DNA of 64,000 nt from an uncultured Tidjanibacter sp. (GTDB taxonomy: Bacteria; Bacteroidota; Bacteroidia; Bacteroidales; Rikenellaceae). The translations under genes were made by a program, and so were the position numbers. This document shows positions 17,624 to 25,494 of the stretch, piece after piece. The stretch covers positions 124,001-188,000 of the forward strand of contig CALVCL010000003.1 of NCBI GenBank assembly GCA_944326085.1, given 5' to 3'. Each line of letters starts with the position of its first letter. The first letter of the stretch is position 1. The notes under the pieces were generated by a model. That model saw nothing but the letters and a program-made list of their open reading frames with translations. It was not told where the DNA came from and made no database searches.

Positions 17624-18493
17624 ATGCGACATACCGGTTGGATAATATACCCGCGTTATACGGCATCACATTCAGACAATGCGTTCGGATGGCTCGCACA
17701 GGAGGCAGCCGCATTCGACATTGACCTCAAAGTAGTATTCATTGAGGATATTTCCATTGCCTATGGGCAGACAACCGCTGCAATATATATTGGTAATCAA
17801 TGCATTTCAGAATTGCCGTCATTTGTTATCATCCGTACGTACGACACTACCGTATCACGCTATTTCGAACGACTCGGGATACTGGTAATAAACTCCGCCA
17901 CCTCAATGGAACTGTGTAAAAACAAAATGCTTACACACGAAATTCTGCACGACAACGGCCTCCCTACCCCATTGACCGTTTATCGCGAAGGCGGCGAATA
18001 CAATTATTCAGAACTGTCGTCATTTTTTGGCGGCCCGACATTCATTGTAAAACAAATCGACGGAGCCAAGGGTGAAAACGTATTTCTTGTGTCGGATGCC
18101 AAGGCCATGAATGCCGCCATAGGCAAATGTGGCGGACGTTGTCTGTGTCAACAGTTCGTTGCCACCAGTTACGGCCGCGACGTACGCGTATGGGTAATAG
18201 GCGGCAAGGTAGCCGGCGCTGTGCTGCGCTATTCTGAAACTTCTTTCCTTTCCAATTTTTCACAGGGCGGCAACGTAGATGCTATAGATTTGCCATCCGA
18301 TGCATCAGAACTGGCCGTACACAGTGCCACGGCCGTAGGTGCGAAATTTGCAGGCATTGATTTGCTGTTTACATCTGACGGGTTCACAGTAAATGAAATC
18401 AATGGCAACGCAGGTTTCAGAACATTGTCACGTATAGGTATAAACGACATTCCACACAAGCTGTTCGCATATATCAAAGAGATGTTGCACTAA
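17624..18493 (+). CDS. RimK-like ATP-grasp ligase
   Basis: A 289-residue cytoplasmic ATP-grasp protein of the RimK/LysX/CofF type, which joins a carboxylate to an amine through an acyl-phosphate. Seen motifs: CKNKMLTHEILHDNGLPTP (start of the ATP-grasp, residue 105), FIVKQIDGAKGENVFLV (ATP-binding lysines, about 145-160), GRDVRVWVIGGKVAGAVLR (about 185-205), and the metal site VNEINGNAGFRTLS (about 255-268). RimK itself adds glutamates to ribosomal protein S6, but other members use different substrates. It stands alone, with its own promoter and a terminator shared with the converging rho gene, so context does not reveal the substrate. Confidence 0.85.
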   Translation: MRHTGWIIYPRYTASHSDNAFGWLAQEAAAFDIDLKVVFIEDISIAYGQTTAAIYIGNQCISELPSFVIIRTYDTTVSRYFERLGILVINSATSMELCKNKMLTHEILHDNGLPTPLTVYREGGEYNYSELSSFFGGPTFIVKQIDGAKGENVFLVSDAKAMNAAIGKCGGRCLCQQFVATSYGRDVRVWVIGGKVAGAVLRYSETSFLSNFSQGGNVDAIDLPSDASELAVHSATAVGAKFAGIDLLFTSDGFTVNEINGNAGFRTLSRIGINDIPHKLFAYIKEMLH

Positions 18494-18526
18494 AAAACAG
18501 AGCGGCCATTCAAGGTCGCTCTATTC
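18492..18526. terminator. Bidirectional terminator between the ATP-grasp gene and rho
   Basis: A 9-base-pair hairpin (18499-18507 with 18514-18522, one G-U/A-C position). On the minus strand it is followed by six T, serving rho; on the plus strand it serves the ATP-grasp gene with a weaker T tract. Confidence 0.75.
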
Positions 18527-18544
18527 ATACCGGCACGCTATCAA

Positions 18545-20116
18545 CTACTTGTTCATGGTAACGAGCAGTTCTTCATTGTTCTGCGTGTGTTCTATATGTT
18601 TCATCATCTCTTCCATGGCCTCAACAGAATTCATATCAGCCAGATAGCGACGCAATATCCATGTCTTTTGCAACACATCCTTGCTGAGCAACAGGTCTTC
18701 GCGACGGGTACCGGATGCCACAACGTCTACTGCCGGATAGATGCGCTTATTGGCCAACTTACGGTCAAGCTGCAACTCCATATTGCCAGTCCCCTTGAAT
18801 TCTTCAAATATGACTTCATCCATTTTAGAACCGGTATCAATAAGCGCTGTTGCTATTATGGTCAGCGAACCACGTTCTTCGGTATTGCGAGCCGCTCCAA
18901 AAAAACGCTTCGGCTTATGCAGTGCATTCGCATCAACGCCACCAGAAAGTACCTTACCAGAGGCTGGTTGTACGGTATTGTAAGCCCTCGCAAGTCGTGT
19001 TATCGAGTCAAGAAATATAACAACATCATGACCGCACTCAACCATACGTTTTGCCTTGTCAAGCACCATTTCCGCCACCTTTACATGTCGTGATGCCTGT
19101 TCGTCGAAGGTAGAAGCTACAACCTCGGCCTTTACATTGCGGGCCATTTCGGTAACCTCCTCAGGACGTTCATCGATAAGAAGCACTATCATGTAAACTT
19201 CCGGATGATTATCGGCAATGGCATTTGCAATACTCTGCAAAAGTACAGTCTTACCTGTCTTGGGCTGTGCCACAATCAGACCGCGTTGTCCCTTGCCTAT
19301 CGGGGCAAAAAGGTCTACGATACGTGTCGACGGATTATTATGTCCATTACCCGTGAGTGTAAACTTCTCGTTAGGGAAAAGCGGGGTCATATACTCGAAC
19401 TGCATCCTGTCGCGTATAAATTCAGGAGCCAAACCATTTATTTCGATTGGACGCACCAGCGGAAAATACTTCTCGCCCTCCTTCGGAGGTCTTATTATAC
19501 CTTTTACTGTATCTCCTGGCTTCAGTCCGAATGTTTTTATCTGCGCCGAAGCAACGTATATATCATCAGGAGAATTCAGGTAATTGTAATCAGGCGAACG
19601 AAGGAAACCATATCCGTCAGGCATTATTTCCAGAACACCCTCACCTTCCACAAAACCTATGCTGGCATCCTCCGGAGTCGGAATATAACGGTCGGCAGAA
19701 CGCTGCTGTTCCCCAAATGCACACTGTGCATGGTGTTGGCGAGTTTGCCTATTTCCCTGCTGACGCATATGATGTTCCTGACGCTGCTGTTGCTGCATAA
19801 CTGCATCAACTTGTTCGCCTGTCGCATTTGGCATCTCAACCGAAACTTCCACAGTTTCGCTTACCTCCGGAACCGTTTTCCCTGCTGCTGCAACCTGCAC
19901 ATTTTTACGCGGACGTCCGCGACGAGGTCTTTCAACCGGCGTAATAGGCAATTGTACTGAAACTGCCGCCTTCGGTTCATCATTGTTCGAAGGTCCGGCA
20001 ATGGCACGTATCAAATCATCCTTCTTCATTTGGGTAACATACTTGATACCCAAAGCTTTCGCTATCTCACGCAATTGCACGAGACTTTTCTCCTGCAACG
20101 CTTTAATATCTTGCAT
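18545..20116 (-). CDS. rho: Transcription termination factor Rho
   Basis: Rho is the hexameric RNA helicase that ends factor-dependent transcripts. The 523-residue protein has a RhoN helix domain (residues 1-45, [25 protein letters not shown]), a long low-complexity linker rich in Q, H and R (about residues 100-145, [20 protein letters not shown]), an RNA-binding cold-shock-like domain ([19 protein letters not shown], about 160-240) and the ATPase core with Walker A PKTGKT near 290 and [13 protein letters not shown]. The linker insertion makes it about 100 residues longer than the E. coli protein. It has its own promoter and terminator. Confidence 0.97.
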   Translation of the reverse strand: MQDIKALQEKSLVQLREIAKALGIKYVTQMKKDDLIRAIAGPSNNDEPKAAVSVQLPITPVERPRRGRPRKNVQVAAAGKTVPEVSETVEVSVEMPNATGEQVDAVMQQQQRQEHHMRQQGNRQTRQHHAQCAFGEQQRSADRYIPTPEDASIGFVEGEGVLEIMPDGYGFLRSPDYNYLNSPDDIYVASAQIKTFGLKPGDTVKGIIRPPKEGEKYFPLVRPIEINGLAPEFIRDRMQFEYMTPLFPNEKFTLTGNGHNNPSTRIVDLFAPIGKGQRGLIVAQPKTGKTVLLQSIANAIADNHPEVYMIVLLIDERPEEVTEMARNVKAEVVASTFDEQASRHVKVAEMVLDKAKRMVECGHDVVIFLDSITRLARAYNTVQPASGKVLSGGVDANALHKPKRFFGAARNTEERGSLTIIATALIDTGSKMDEVIFEEFKGTGNMELQLDRKLANKRIYPAVDVVASGTRREDLLLSKDVLQKTWILRRYLADMNSVEAMEEMMKHIEHTQNNEELLVTMNK

Positions 20117-20175
20117 ATCTGAATATTACTCTGATTAAACGCCAACGGCATGTCGGCAAAAGCGTATAAGTCGAG

Positions 20176-20183
20176 CAAATATA
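20176..20183 (-). promoter_or_regulatory. -7 promoter box for rho
   Basis: Minus-strand TATATTTG, 60 bases before the rho ATG, with a TTG-type -33 element 18 bases further upstream (reverse of about 20202-20205). Confidence 0.6.
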
Positions 20184-20241
20184 CAACTATTTCGCGTAAA
20201 ACAACACACAGCATGCCTTTATGTAGGCCTAACTGCTGTTT

Positions 20242-21006
20242 TTACATATTACCCACCTGTTTTGACAATTTGGCGCGCAAGCGCTCCAAATCTTCCGGAG
20301 TATCAATTCCGACCGTTTCTGCAGACACTCTGCACACCTTGATGCGATAGTCATTCTCCAACCAGCGCAACTGTTCGAGCGACTCCATTCTCTCCAATTC
20401 ACCCTGCGGCAATGCAGTAATCTCACGCAATGTTGCCGCACGGTAACCGTAAATTCCAATGTGCTTGAGATATGTATGACGTGCCGCCCATTCCGTCTGT
20501 TCCACACCGCGCATGTAAGGAATTACACTTCGGCTAAAATACAGCGCATACCCATTGCGCGACACGGTAATCTTTGGCGAATTAGGATTGAAAATATCAT
20601 CATCAGCTCCCATAGGATATGCCAGTGTAGCAATATCTGCAACAGGGTCGTTGAATGCCTCCCGCAATGAAACAAGGTGTTCGTCAGATATGAAAGGTTC
20701 ATCGCCCTGCACGTTTACCACAACATCAAACGTTATGCCTGTATGCTGCTCATAATGCATCAGAGCCTCAGCACAACGGTCAGTTCCGCTGCGATGTTCC
20801 GTCGAGGTCATTACGGCTATGCCGCCGAACCCTTCCACCGCATCCGCAATACGCTTATCGTCGGTAGCTACACAGCAATGTTCAAATACCCTTGACGCAC
20901 GTTCGTAAACATGCTGTATCATCGGTTTGCCCATTATATCGGCAAGCGGCTTGCCAGGAAAACGCGACGACGCATAACGGGCAGGTATGATAGCTATGAA
21001 ATTCAT
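20242..21006 (-). CDS. kdsB: CMP-Kdo synthetase (3-deoxy-manno-octulosonate cytidylyltransferase)
   Basis: KdsB activates Kdo with CTP for lipopolysaccharide inner-core synthesis. The 254-residue protein starts MNFIAIIPARYASSRFPGKP, the nucleotide-binding N-terminus of the family; the open frame runs 82 codons further upstream but that part is not KdsB-like and covers the divergent promoter region. Other marks are CVATDDKRIADAV, NVQGDEPF, and IGIYGYRAATL. Length matches the family. A -7 box lies 24 bases before the ATG at 21004-21006, divergent from the acyl-CoA reductase promoter. Confidence 0.96.
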   Translation of the reverse strand: MNFIAIIPARYASSRFPGKPLADIMGKPMIQHVYERASRVFEHCCVATDDKRIADAVEGFGGIAVMTSTEHRSGTDRCAEALMHYEQHTGITFDVVVNVQGDEPFISDEHLVSLREAFNDPVADIATLAYPMGADDDIFNPNSPKITVSRNGYALYFSRSVIPYMRGVEQTEWAARHTYLKHIGIYGYRAATLREITALPQGELERMESLEQLRWLENDYRIKVCRVSAETVGIDTPEDLERLRAKLSKQVGNM

Positions 21007-21029
21007 GTTATTTTCAATTTTATTACCGG

Positions 21030-21037
21030 CAAAGATA
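21030..21037 (-). promoter_or_regulatory. -7 promoter box for kdsB
   Basis: Minus-strand TATCTTTG, 24 bases upstream of the kdsB ATG. It lies only 32 bases from the divergent box at 21069, so the two promoters overlap in their -33 regions. Confidence 0.6.
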
Positions 21038-21068
21038 CGTTTTTCCTGCGAGTAGGTACGGTTTTTAG

Positions 21069-21076
21069 TAAATTTG
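21069..21076 (+). promoter_or_regulatory. -7 promoter box for the acyl-CoA reductase gene
   Basis: TAAATTTG fits TAnnTTTG. Its last TTG would be read as a start by frame-only methods, but transcription should begin near 21083, so translation must start at the ATG of 21092 or 21104 with a very short leader. Confidence 0.6.
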
Positions 21077-21091
21077 CGCACAATTAATGCA

Positions 21092-22093
21092 ATGACAGGA
21101 CACATGGATTTACTCATACGACTTGGCTGCGAACTGGAACATTTCGGACACGATGACAAGTCGCTTGCCACGGCTCGCGAAGCGGCAGCTGCAAATCCGT
21201 GGTTTACGGTAAATGACATAATATTTGCCGTAGATGCCATACGCCGCAACATGCTTGCTCCAGAGACTATAAATAAATGGCTCAGCCGTTATACCGCTCT
21301 TCCCACTGCACCACGCCGAATAGCAGTCATCATGGCCGGCAACATACCTCTTGTAGGATTTTCGGACCTTATGTGCATATTGGCGGCAGGTTGCATACCA
21401 TGTATCAAATTCTCGTCGAAAGACACTATACTCATGCGTTACATCACGAACGTCATACAGAGCCTGTCTCCCGACACAATCATGGAAACCTATTCTCCTA
21501 CTGGAAATTACGATGGTGTCATTGCTACCGGAAGTGACAACACAGGCCGATACTTCCGCAACATGTTTGCCGGACTCCCCACCATAATACGCGGCACACG
21601 CGGTTCTGCCACCATTCTCACAGGCAACGAGACCCCAAATGAACTTGCAGGGCTGCGTGAGGATATGTTTCGTTACAGCGGACTCGGATGCCGCAATGTC
21701 AGCGTTCTGCTAATGCCAAAAGATTGCGATGCTGCAACTATAGGACGGACCGTTGCACCAGACAAAAAACAAATAAACCAAAAATATCTCAACAATTACC
21801 GCAGTGTACGCGGTAGACTGTTTGCCGAAGGAATATCATACATCGATACCGGAACGTTCGTAATGACCGAAGGTGATGACTTCCCGACGGCACTCAGCAA
21901 TATAACAGTATGCCGCTACAAAACAATATCGGATGCATACGATTGGCTGACAGCGCACGAGGAGAGATTGCAATGTGTAGTAGGCCGCAACATAAACCAT
22001 CCACGAGCCACCGGTTTCGGACATGCACAGTTTCCATACCCGTGGGATTATCCGGATGGCATAGATGTAATGGAATTCATATCTTCGCTGTAA
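21092..22093 (+). CDS. LuxC-like acyl-CoA reductase
   Basis: A 333-residue cytoplasmic protein of the LuxC acyl-CoA reductase family (aldehyde dehydrogenase fold), which reduces acyl-CoA or acyl-protein esters to aldehydes with NADPH. The nucleophilic cysteine is in FRYSGLGCRNVS near residue 205, and the NADPH site is suggested by VIMAGNIPLVGFSD near residue 83 and TRGSATILTG. The partners LuxD and LuxE are absent. Neighbours are kdsB (divergent) and the pRiA4b ORF-3-like gene 64 bases downstream with its own promoter. The physiological substrate in Bacteroidales is unknown to me. ATG 21104 is an alternative start. Confidence 0.82.
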   Translation: MTGHMDLLIRLGCELEHFGHDDKSLATAREAAAANPWFTVNDIIFAVDAIRRNMLAPETINKWLSRYTALPTAPRRIAVIMAGNIPLVGFSDLMCILAAGCIPCIKFSSKDTILMRYITNVIQSLSPDTIMETYSPTGNYDGVIATGSDNTGRYFRNMFAGLPTIIRGTRGSATILTGNETPNELAGLREDMFRYSGLGCRNVSVLLMPKDCDAATIGRTVAPDKKQINQKYLNNYRSVRGRLFAEGISYIDTGTFVMTEGDDFPTALSNITVCRYKTISDAYDWLTAHEERLQCVVGRNINHPRATGFGHAQFPYPWDYPDGIDVMEFISSL

Positions 22094-22108
22094 TTACAGG
22101 TAAAGTGA

Positions 22109-22116
22109 TATATTTG
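22109..22116 (+). promoter_or_regulatory. -7 promoter box for the pRiA4b ORF-3-like gene and miaA
   Basis: TATATTTG, 42 bases upstream of the ATG at 22158 and 16 bases after the previous stop. Confidence 0.6.
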
Positions 22117-22157
22117 CACACCAACGGGCAACTGTAACACCGGTAAAACTTACAACT

Positions 22158-22667
22158 ATGATATTTACATTAAGGATGTTAAGCGACGAAAACGAAGATT
22201 TCGTACGCGACTATGAGGTTCTCGACAACACCGACCTCCAGCAACTCCACGACATAATATGCAACGATCTCGGATACGACACAGCAGGGTTCAGTTCCTT
22301 CTTTACAGCCAACAAGAACTGGAACAAACTTCAGGAATATACCCTCATGGACATGTTCGACGACTCAACGGACGCCATAACACTTCCCATGGAAGGCTCG
22401 TTGCTGCGTGACATAATAGCCTCCGGATCATCAAGGCTTATATTCGTATTCGACCAGATTTCCGGACGTTCACTATATCTTGAAATAGCTGGGGTAAAAA
22501 AGGAAGAGGCCGGTATGGAATATCCGCGCACGGCATTCTCGGCCGGCGACCCGCCCAGTCAGGAAGGTGACGAGATGCTCGACATAGATGACCCGTTCGC
22601 CGACATGATGGAAGAGTTCGAAGGATTCGAAGGAATTGAAGACAACGGATTTGGCGATGACGAATGA
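22158..22667 (+). CDS. pRiA4b ORF-3-like / IS1096 TnpR-like protein
   Basis: A 169-residue acidic protein resembling the plasmid pRiA4b ORF-3 family, also labelled IS1096 passenger TnpR. Despite that name there is no transposase, no inverted repeat and no sign of an insertion sequence here. Family-like parts are the N-terminal FTLRMLSDENEDFVRDYEVLDN, the LQQLHDIICNDLGYD helix and FFTANKNWNKLQEYTLMD. The C-terminal 35 residues are strongly acidic and glutamate/aspartate/glycine rich (MMEEFEGFEGIEDNGFGDDE). Its end overlaps the miaA start by 11 bases, suggesting coupled translation. Function unknown. Confidence 0.72.
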   Translation: MIFTLRMLSDENEDFVRDYEVLDNTDLQQLHDIICNDLGYDTAGFSSFFTANKNWNKLQEYTLMDMFDDSTDAITLPMEGSLLRDIIASGSSRLIFVFDQISGRSLYLEIAGVKKEEAGMEYPRTAFSAGDPPSQEGDEMLDIDDPFADMMEEFEGFEGIEDNGFGDDE

Positions 22668-23571
22668 CAAACACGGCACACTGGTCGTCATTGTAGGCCC
22701 AACAGGCTCCGGCAAAACGGACATAAGCATTGAAGTAGCACGCAGACTAGGTGCCCCAATCATATCTACCGACTCACGCCAAGTGTTTCGTAACATGGCC
22801 ATAGGCACGGCACAACCCTCGCAGGAGCAGCTGGCCGCCGTACGCCACTACTTCATTGCCGACCGCGAAGTGTCGGATGACTACAATGCAGGCCGTTTCG
22901 AACGCGAAGCTCTCGTACTGCTCGAACATCTTTTCGTCAGCTACAAATACGTCGTGGCCGTCGGAGGTTCCGGTCTGTATGTCGACGCATTATGCCGCGG
23001 CTTTGACAATCTTCCTCAGGCAAACCAGGAACTTCGTAATAAACTGGAACAGAAACTTCGCAACGAAGGACTGCCTGCACTGCTTGATGACCTTCAGAAA
23101 CTCGACCCGCAATACTATGACACTGTGGATCGCAACAACCCATCACGCGTACTGCGTGCCGTAGAGGTATGCATGCAAACAGGTATTCCATATTCGACAC
23201 AGAGGTTAGGGAAAGTTGCCGAACGCCCATTCCACATCGTAAAACTTGGTGTAACTATGCCGCGCGACGTATTATATGAGCGTATTAACCGTCGCGTTGA
23301 CCTCATGATACAAGCAGGTTTGGAGGAAGAAGCACGCCGTCTGTATCATCTCAAGGGTCTGAATGCACTTATGACTGTAGGATATCGTGAGATGTTTGAC
23401 TATTTCGACGGCAAAATATCACGCGACGAAGCCATAGAACTTATCAAACGCAACACCCGCCGATACGCCAAACGACAAATGACCTGGTTCAGTAAAGACA
23501 AGGAAATAAACTGGTTAGGAACAGACGTAAATAATTTTTATAATTTTCTCAATAAGAAATTTGCAGATTAA
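22657..23571 (+). CDS. miaA: tRNA dimethylallyltransferase MiaA
   Basis: MiaA adds a dimethylallyl group to A37 of tRNAs reading UNN codons. The 304-residue protein shows the P-loop VGPTGSGKTDIS, the DSRQVFRNMAIGTAQPS substrate motif, GGSGLYVDALCRG and the C-terminal LMTVGYREMFDYFDG and RRYAKRQMTWF motifs. I use the ATG at 22657; a frame from a TTG at 22636 lies deeper in the upstream gene and adds no family residues. The overlap of 11 bases with the preceding gene implies translational coupling. The stop is immediately upstream of the tRNA-Gly promoter. Confidence 0.97.
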   Translation: MTNDKHGTLVVIVGPTGSGKTDISIEVARRLGAPIISTDSRQVFRNMAIGTAQPSQEQLAAVRHYFIADREVSDDYNAGRFEREALVLLEHLFVSYKYVVAVGGSGLYVDALCRGFDNLPQANQELRNKLEQKLRNEGLPALLDDLQKLDPQYYDTVDRNNPSRVLRAVEVCMQTGIPYSTQRLGKVAERPFHIVKLGVTMPRDVLYERINRRVDLMIQAGLEEEARRLYHLKGLNALMTVGYREMFDYFDGKISRDEAIELIKRNTRRYAKRQMTWFSKDKEINWLGTDVNNFYNFLNKKFAD

Positions 23572-23590
23572 TAAATATCGCGTATATTTG
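23560..23590 (+). promoter_or_regulatory. Promoter of first tRNA-Gly (TTTG-N19-TATATTTG)
   Basis: TTTG at 23560-23563 and TATATTTG at 23583-23590 are 19 bases apart, identical in both boxes and spacing to the tRNA-Ser promoter. The -33 box lies inside the last codons of miaA. Confidence 0.85.
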
Positions 23591-23632
23591 CATCCGCAAT
23601 CGAGAAACATCTCGCAAGTTGCAAAAACATAT

Positions 23633-23708
23633 GCGGAAATAGCTCAGTTGGTAGAGCACAACCTTGCCAAGGTTGGGGTCGCGGGTCCGAGTCCCGTTTT
23701 CCGCTCCA
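23633..23708 (+). tRNA. tRNA-Gly (anticodon GCC), copy 1
   Basis: A 73-base tRNA plus encoded CCA (23706-23708). Acceptor arms GCGGAAA and TTTCCGC pair; the D arm AGCTCAGTTGGTAGAGC and T arm GCGGGTCCGAGTCCCGT are standard. The anticodon stem CAACC/GGTTG encloses TTGCCAA, giving GCC for glycine codons GGC and GGU. Sequence is identical to copy 2 at 24077. Confidence 0.97.
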
Positions 23709-23738
23709 GAAAGGTCATCAGAAAGATGGCCTTTTTTT
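23709..23738 (+). terminator. Terminator after first tRNA-Gly
   Basis: Hairpin AAAGGTCATC / GATGGCCTTT with a 5-base loop, followed by a run of seven T, directly after the CCA. Confidence 0.85.
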
Positions 23739-24004
23739 GTACATATGCTACCTACCAATAAACATACATGCTCTCCAGTGCACTTCTTCACTTCGCTAAA
23801 ACAGTGAAATTTCGTAAAAATCCGATGAAGCACGGATGATTTTGAAAGTGTTTATCGCAAAACATTTCTTTCTCATACTCGCGCAATAATAATGAAAGGA
23901 GAGCTAAACACTTAATGCCTTAACAGGATTTACATTCAATGAAAACATCTGGTAAAACACATAATCATCTGTACGACAAAAATACATTTCTCCACACACA
24001 AAAG
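23739..24004. other. Spacer between the two tRNA-Gly genes
   Basis: AT-rich and without coding character. The two copies of the tRNA are 368 bases apart end to start, but the spacer shows no repeat of either flank apart from the promoter boxes. I see no further feature. Confidence 0.5.
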
Positions 24005-24035
24005 TTTGCAAACTCAAAAATGTTGTCTATATTTG
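24005..24035 (+). promoter_or_regulatory. Promoter of second tRNA-Gly (TTTG-N19-TATATTTG)
   Basis: TTTG at 24005-24008 and TATATTTG at 24028-24035 with 19-base spacing, the same layout as the other two tRNA promoters in the window. Confidence 0.85.
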
Positions 24036-24076
24036 CACTCGTAAAGGAGATCTGTACCATACAGGTATTGAAAGAT

Positions 24077-24152
24077 GCGGAAATAGCTCAGTTGGTAGAG
24101 CACAACCTTGCCAAGGTTGGGGTCGCGGGTCCGAGTCCCGTTTTCCGCTCCA
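24077..24152 (+). tRNA. tRNA-Gly (anticodon GCC), copy 2
   Basis: Base-for-base identical to copy 1 over the 73-base body and the encoded CCA. It has its own promoter and terminator, so the pair is not one transcript. Confidence 0.97.
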
Positions 24153-24198
24153 AAGCAGAAAGGAGATTTGAGTGCTCAAATCTCCTTTCTGCTTTAAT
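24152..24198 (+). terminator. Terminator after second tRNA-Gly
   Basis: A perfect 21-base-pair inverted repeat (24152-24172 with 24175-24195) with a 2-base loop, starting on the last A of the CCA and ending in TTT. The stem is unusually long for an intrinsic terminator. Confidence 0.85.
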
Positions 24199-24241
24199 AT
24201 AAATTACGCTATAAACCCGTAGCCATACTTACTACTACAAC

Positions 24242-24269
24242 TCAGGCTGGCCTGTTTAGGCCAGCCTGA
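24242..24269 (-). terminator. Hairpin after rnfA
   Basis: An 11-base-pair perfect stem TCAGGCTGGCC/GGCCAGCCTGA with a 6-base loop, 22 bases after the rnfA stop. There is no strong T run on the minus strand, so it may act as a 3' end stabiliser or Rho-aided terminator. Confidence 0.55.
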
Positions 24270-24290
24270 AATATCACACTGCACAAGAAA

Positions 24291-24863
24291 TCAAACCAAT
24301 CCGGCAAATCCCATAAATGCCATTGCAAGTATGCCTGCAGTAATCAAAGCTATCGGTACTCCGCGCATTGCTACAGGCACGTCATTCAGTTCAAGTCTCT
24401 CACGAATACCGGAGAATATAACCAATGCCAATGCAAAGCCCACTGCCGTCGAAACAGCGTACGTAAACGACTCAAGCAGATTATAACCGTTCTGCACAAG
24501 CAATATAGCCACACCGAGAACAGCACAGTTGGTCGTTATTAAAGGCAGGAATATACCGAGCGCCTGATAAAGTGCGGGACTTATCTTCTTCAGTATTATT
24601 TCAACCATCTGTACTAAAGCAGCTATAACAAGTATGAATACTATCGTCTGCATGTACTCTATATGCAGCGGCACAAGCACGTGATACTGCAACAGGTATA
24701 CCACTATCGAACTTATACCCATAACAAACACTACGGCAGCCCCCATGCCAAGCGAAGTATTCACCTTGTTGGATACGCCGAGAAACGGGCATATTCCGAG
24801 AAACTGCGACAGGACAACATTGTTTACGAATATTGCTCCTATAATTATAGCAAAATATTCCAT
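24291..24863 (-). CDS. rnfA: Ion-translocating oxidoreductase complex subunit A
   Basis: RnfA is an integral inner-membrane subunit of the Rnf complex, which couples electron flow from reduced ferredoxin to NAD+ with Na+ or H+ export. The 190-residue protein has about six membrane helices; typical marks are NNVVLSQFLGICPFLGVS near residue 14, ISPALYQALGIFLPLITTNCAVLG near residue 95 with a conserved cysteine, and SGIRERLELNDVP near residue 155. It is the last gene of the rnfBCDGEA row; its start is 3 bases from the rnfE stop. Confidence 0.96.
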   Translation of the reverse strand: MEYFAIIIGAIFVNNVVLSQFLGICPFLGVSNKVNTSLGMGAAVVFVMGISSIVVYLLQYHVLVPLHIEYMQTIVFILVIAALVQMVEIILKKISPALYQALGIFLPLITTNCAVLGVAILLVQNGYNLLESFTYAVSTAVGFALALVIFSGIRERLELNDVPVAMRGVPIALITAGILAMAFMGFAGLV

Positions 24864-24866
24864 GCC

Positions 24867-25475
24867 TTATTCTTTTTTATTTACTGCACCACGCATGCGT
24901 GCCGTAGCCTTATTAAACAATACCATAAGATACCCGAGCACAAAGAATGCACCAGGAGCCAGTACGAAAGCTATAAGTCCGTCACCCTCGATAAACTTGT
25001 AACCGAATATCGAACCGCTACCCAACATTTCACGCACGGCACCTATAACTGTCAGCGACAAGGTAAATCCCAGTCCTATACCCATACCGTCCAACGCGGA
25101 GTCCATAACGTTATTCTTTGATGCAAATGCCTCTGCCCTGCCAAGTATGATACAGTTAACAACGATAAGCGGTATAAATACGCCCAATGTCTCGTAAAGT
25201 GCCGGCACATAGGCCTCCATAAGCAACTGTATAACCGTAACGCACGACGCGATCACAACAATGAATGCAGGAATACGAACCTTGTCGGGTATTAATCCCT
25301 TGATGAGCGATATCACAGTATTGGACATTATCAACACGAACATCGTAGCTATACCCATGCCCGCTCCGTTGATTGCGGAGGTCGTAGTACCAAGTGTCGG
25401 ACACATACCAAGCACCAACACGAATGTCGGATTCTCCTTTATTATCCCTTTCAGAAGTATATTCAACCGTTTCAT
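24867..25475 (-). CDS. rnfE: Ion-translocating oxidoreductase complex subunit E
   Basis: RnfE is a polytopic membrane subunit homologous to RnfA, with inverted topology; the two form a pair holding a Fe-S centre between them in related complexes. The 202-residue protein shows ENPTFVLVLGMCPTLGTTTSAING near residue 14 and VFIPLIVVNCIILGRAEAFASKN near residue 100, each with the conserved cysteine, and six hydrophobic helices. It lies 19 bases after rnfG and 3 bases before rnfA. Confidence 0.96.
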   Translation of the reverse strand: MKRLNILLKGIIKENPTFVLVLGMCPTLGTTTSAINGAGMGIATMFVLIMSNTVISLIKGLIPDKVRIPAFIVVIASCVTVIQLLMEAYVPALYETLGVFIPLIVVNCIILGRAEAFASKNNVMDSALDGMGIGLGFTLSLTVIGAVREMLGSGSIFGYKFIEGDGLIAFVLAPGAFFVLGYLMVLFNKATARMRGAVNKKE

Positions 25476-25494
25476 AACACTTGCCTTTTACATG

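Noticed and set aside
22158..22667. Insertion sequence suggested by the IS1096 TnpR family name
   Set aside because: There are no inverted repeats, transposase or target duplications, and the gene is coupled to miaA.
23561..24202. Short open frames with the shared peptide AEIAQLVEHNLAKVGVAG
   Set aside because: Both are translations of the two tRNA-Gly genes and are not proteins.
24242..24269. Riboswitch or other structured RNA near the rnfA end
   Set aside because: Only a single simple hairpin is present, at a gene end and not in a leader.
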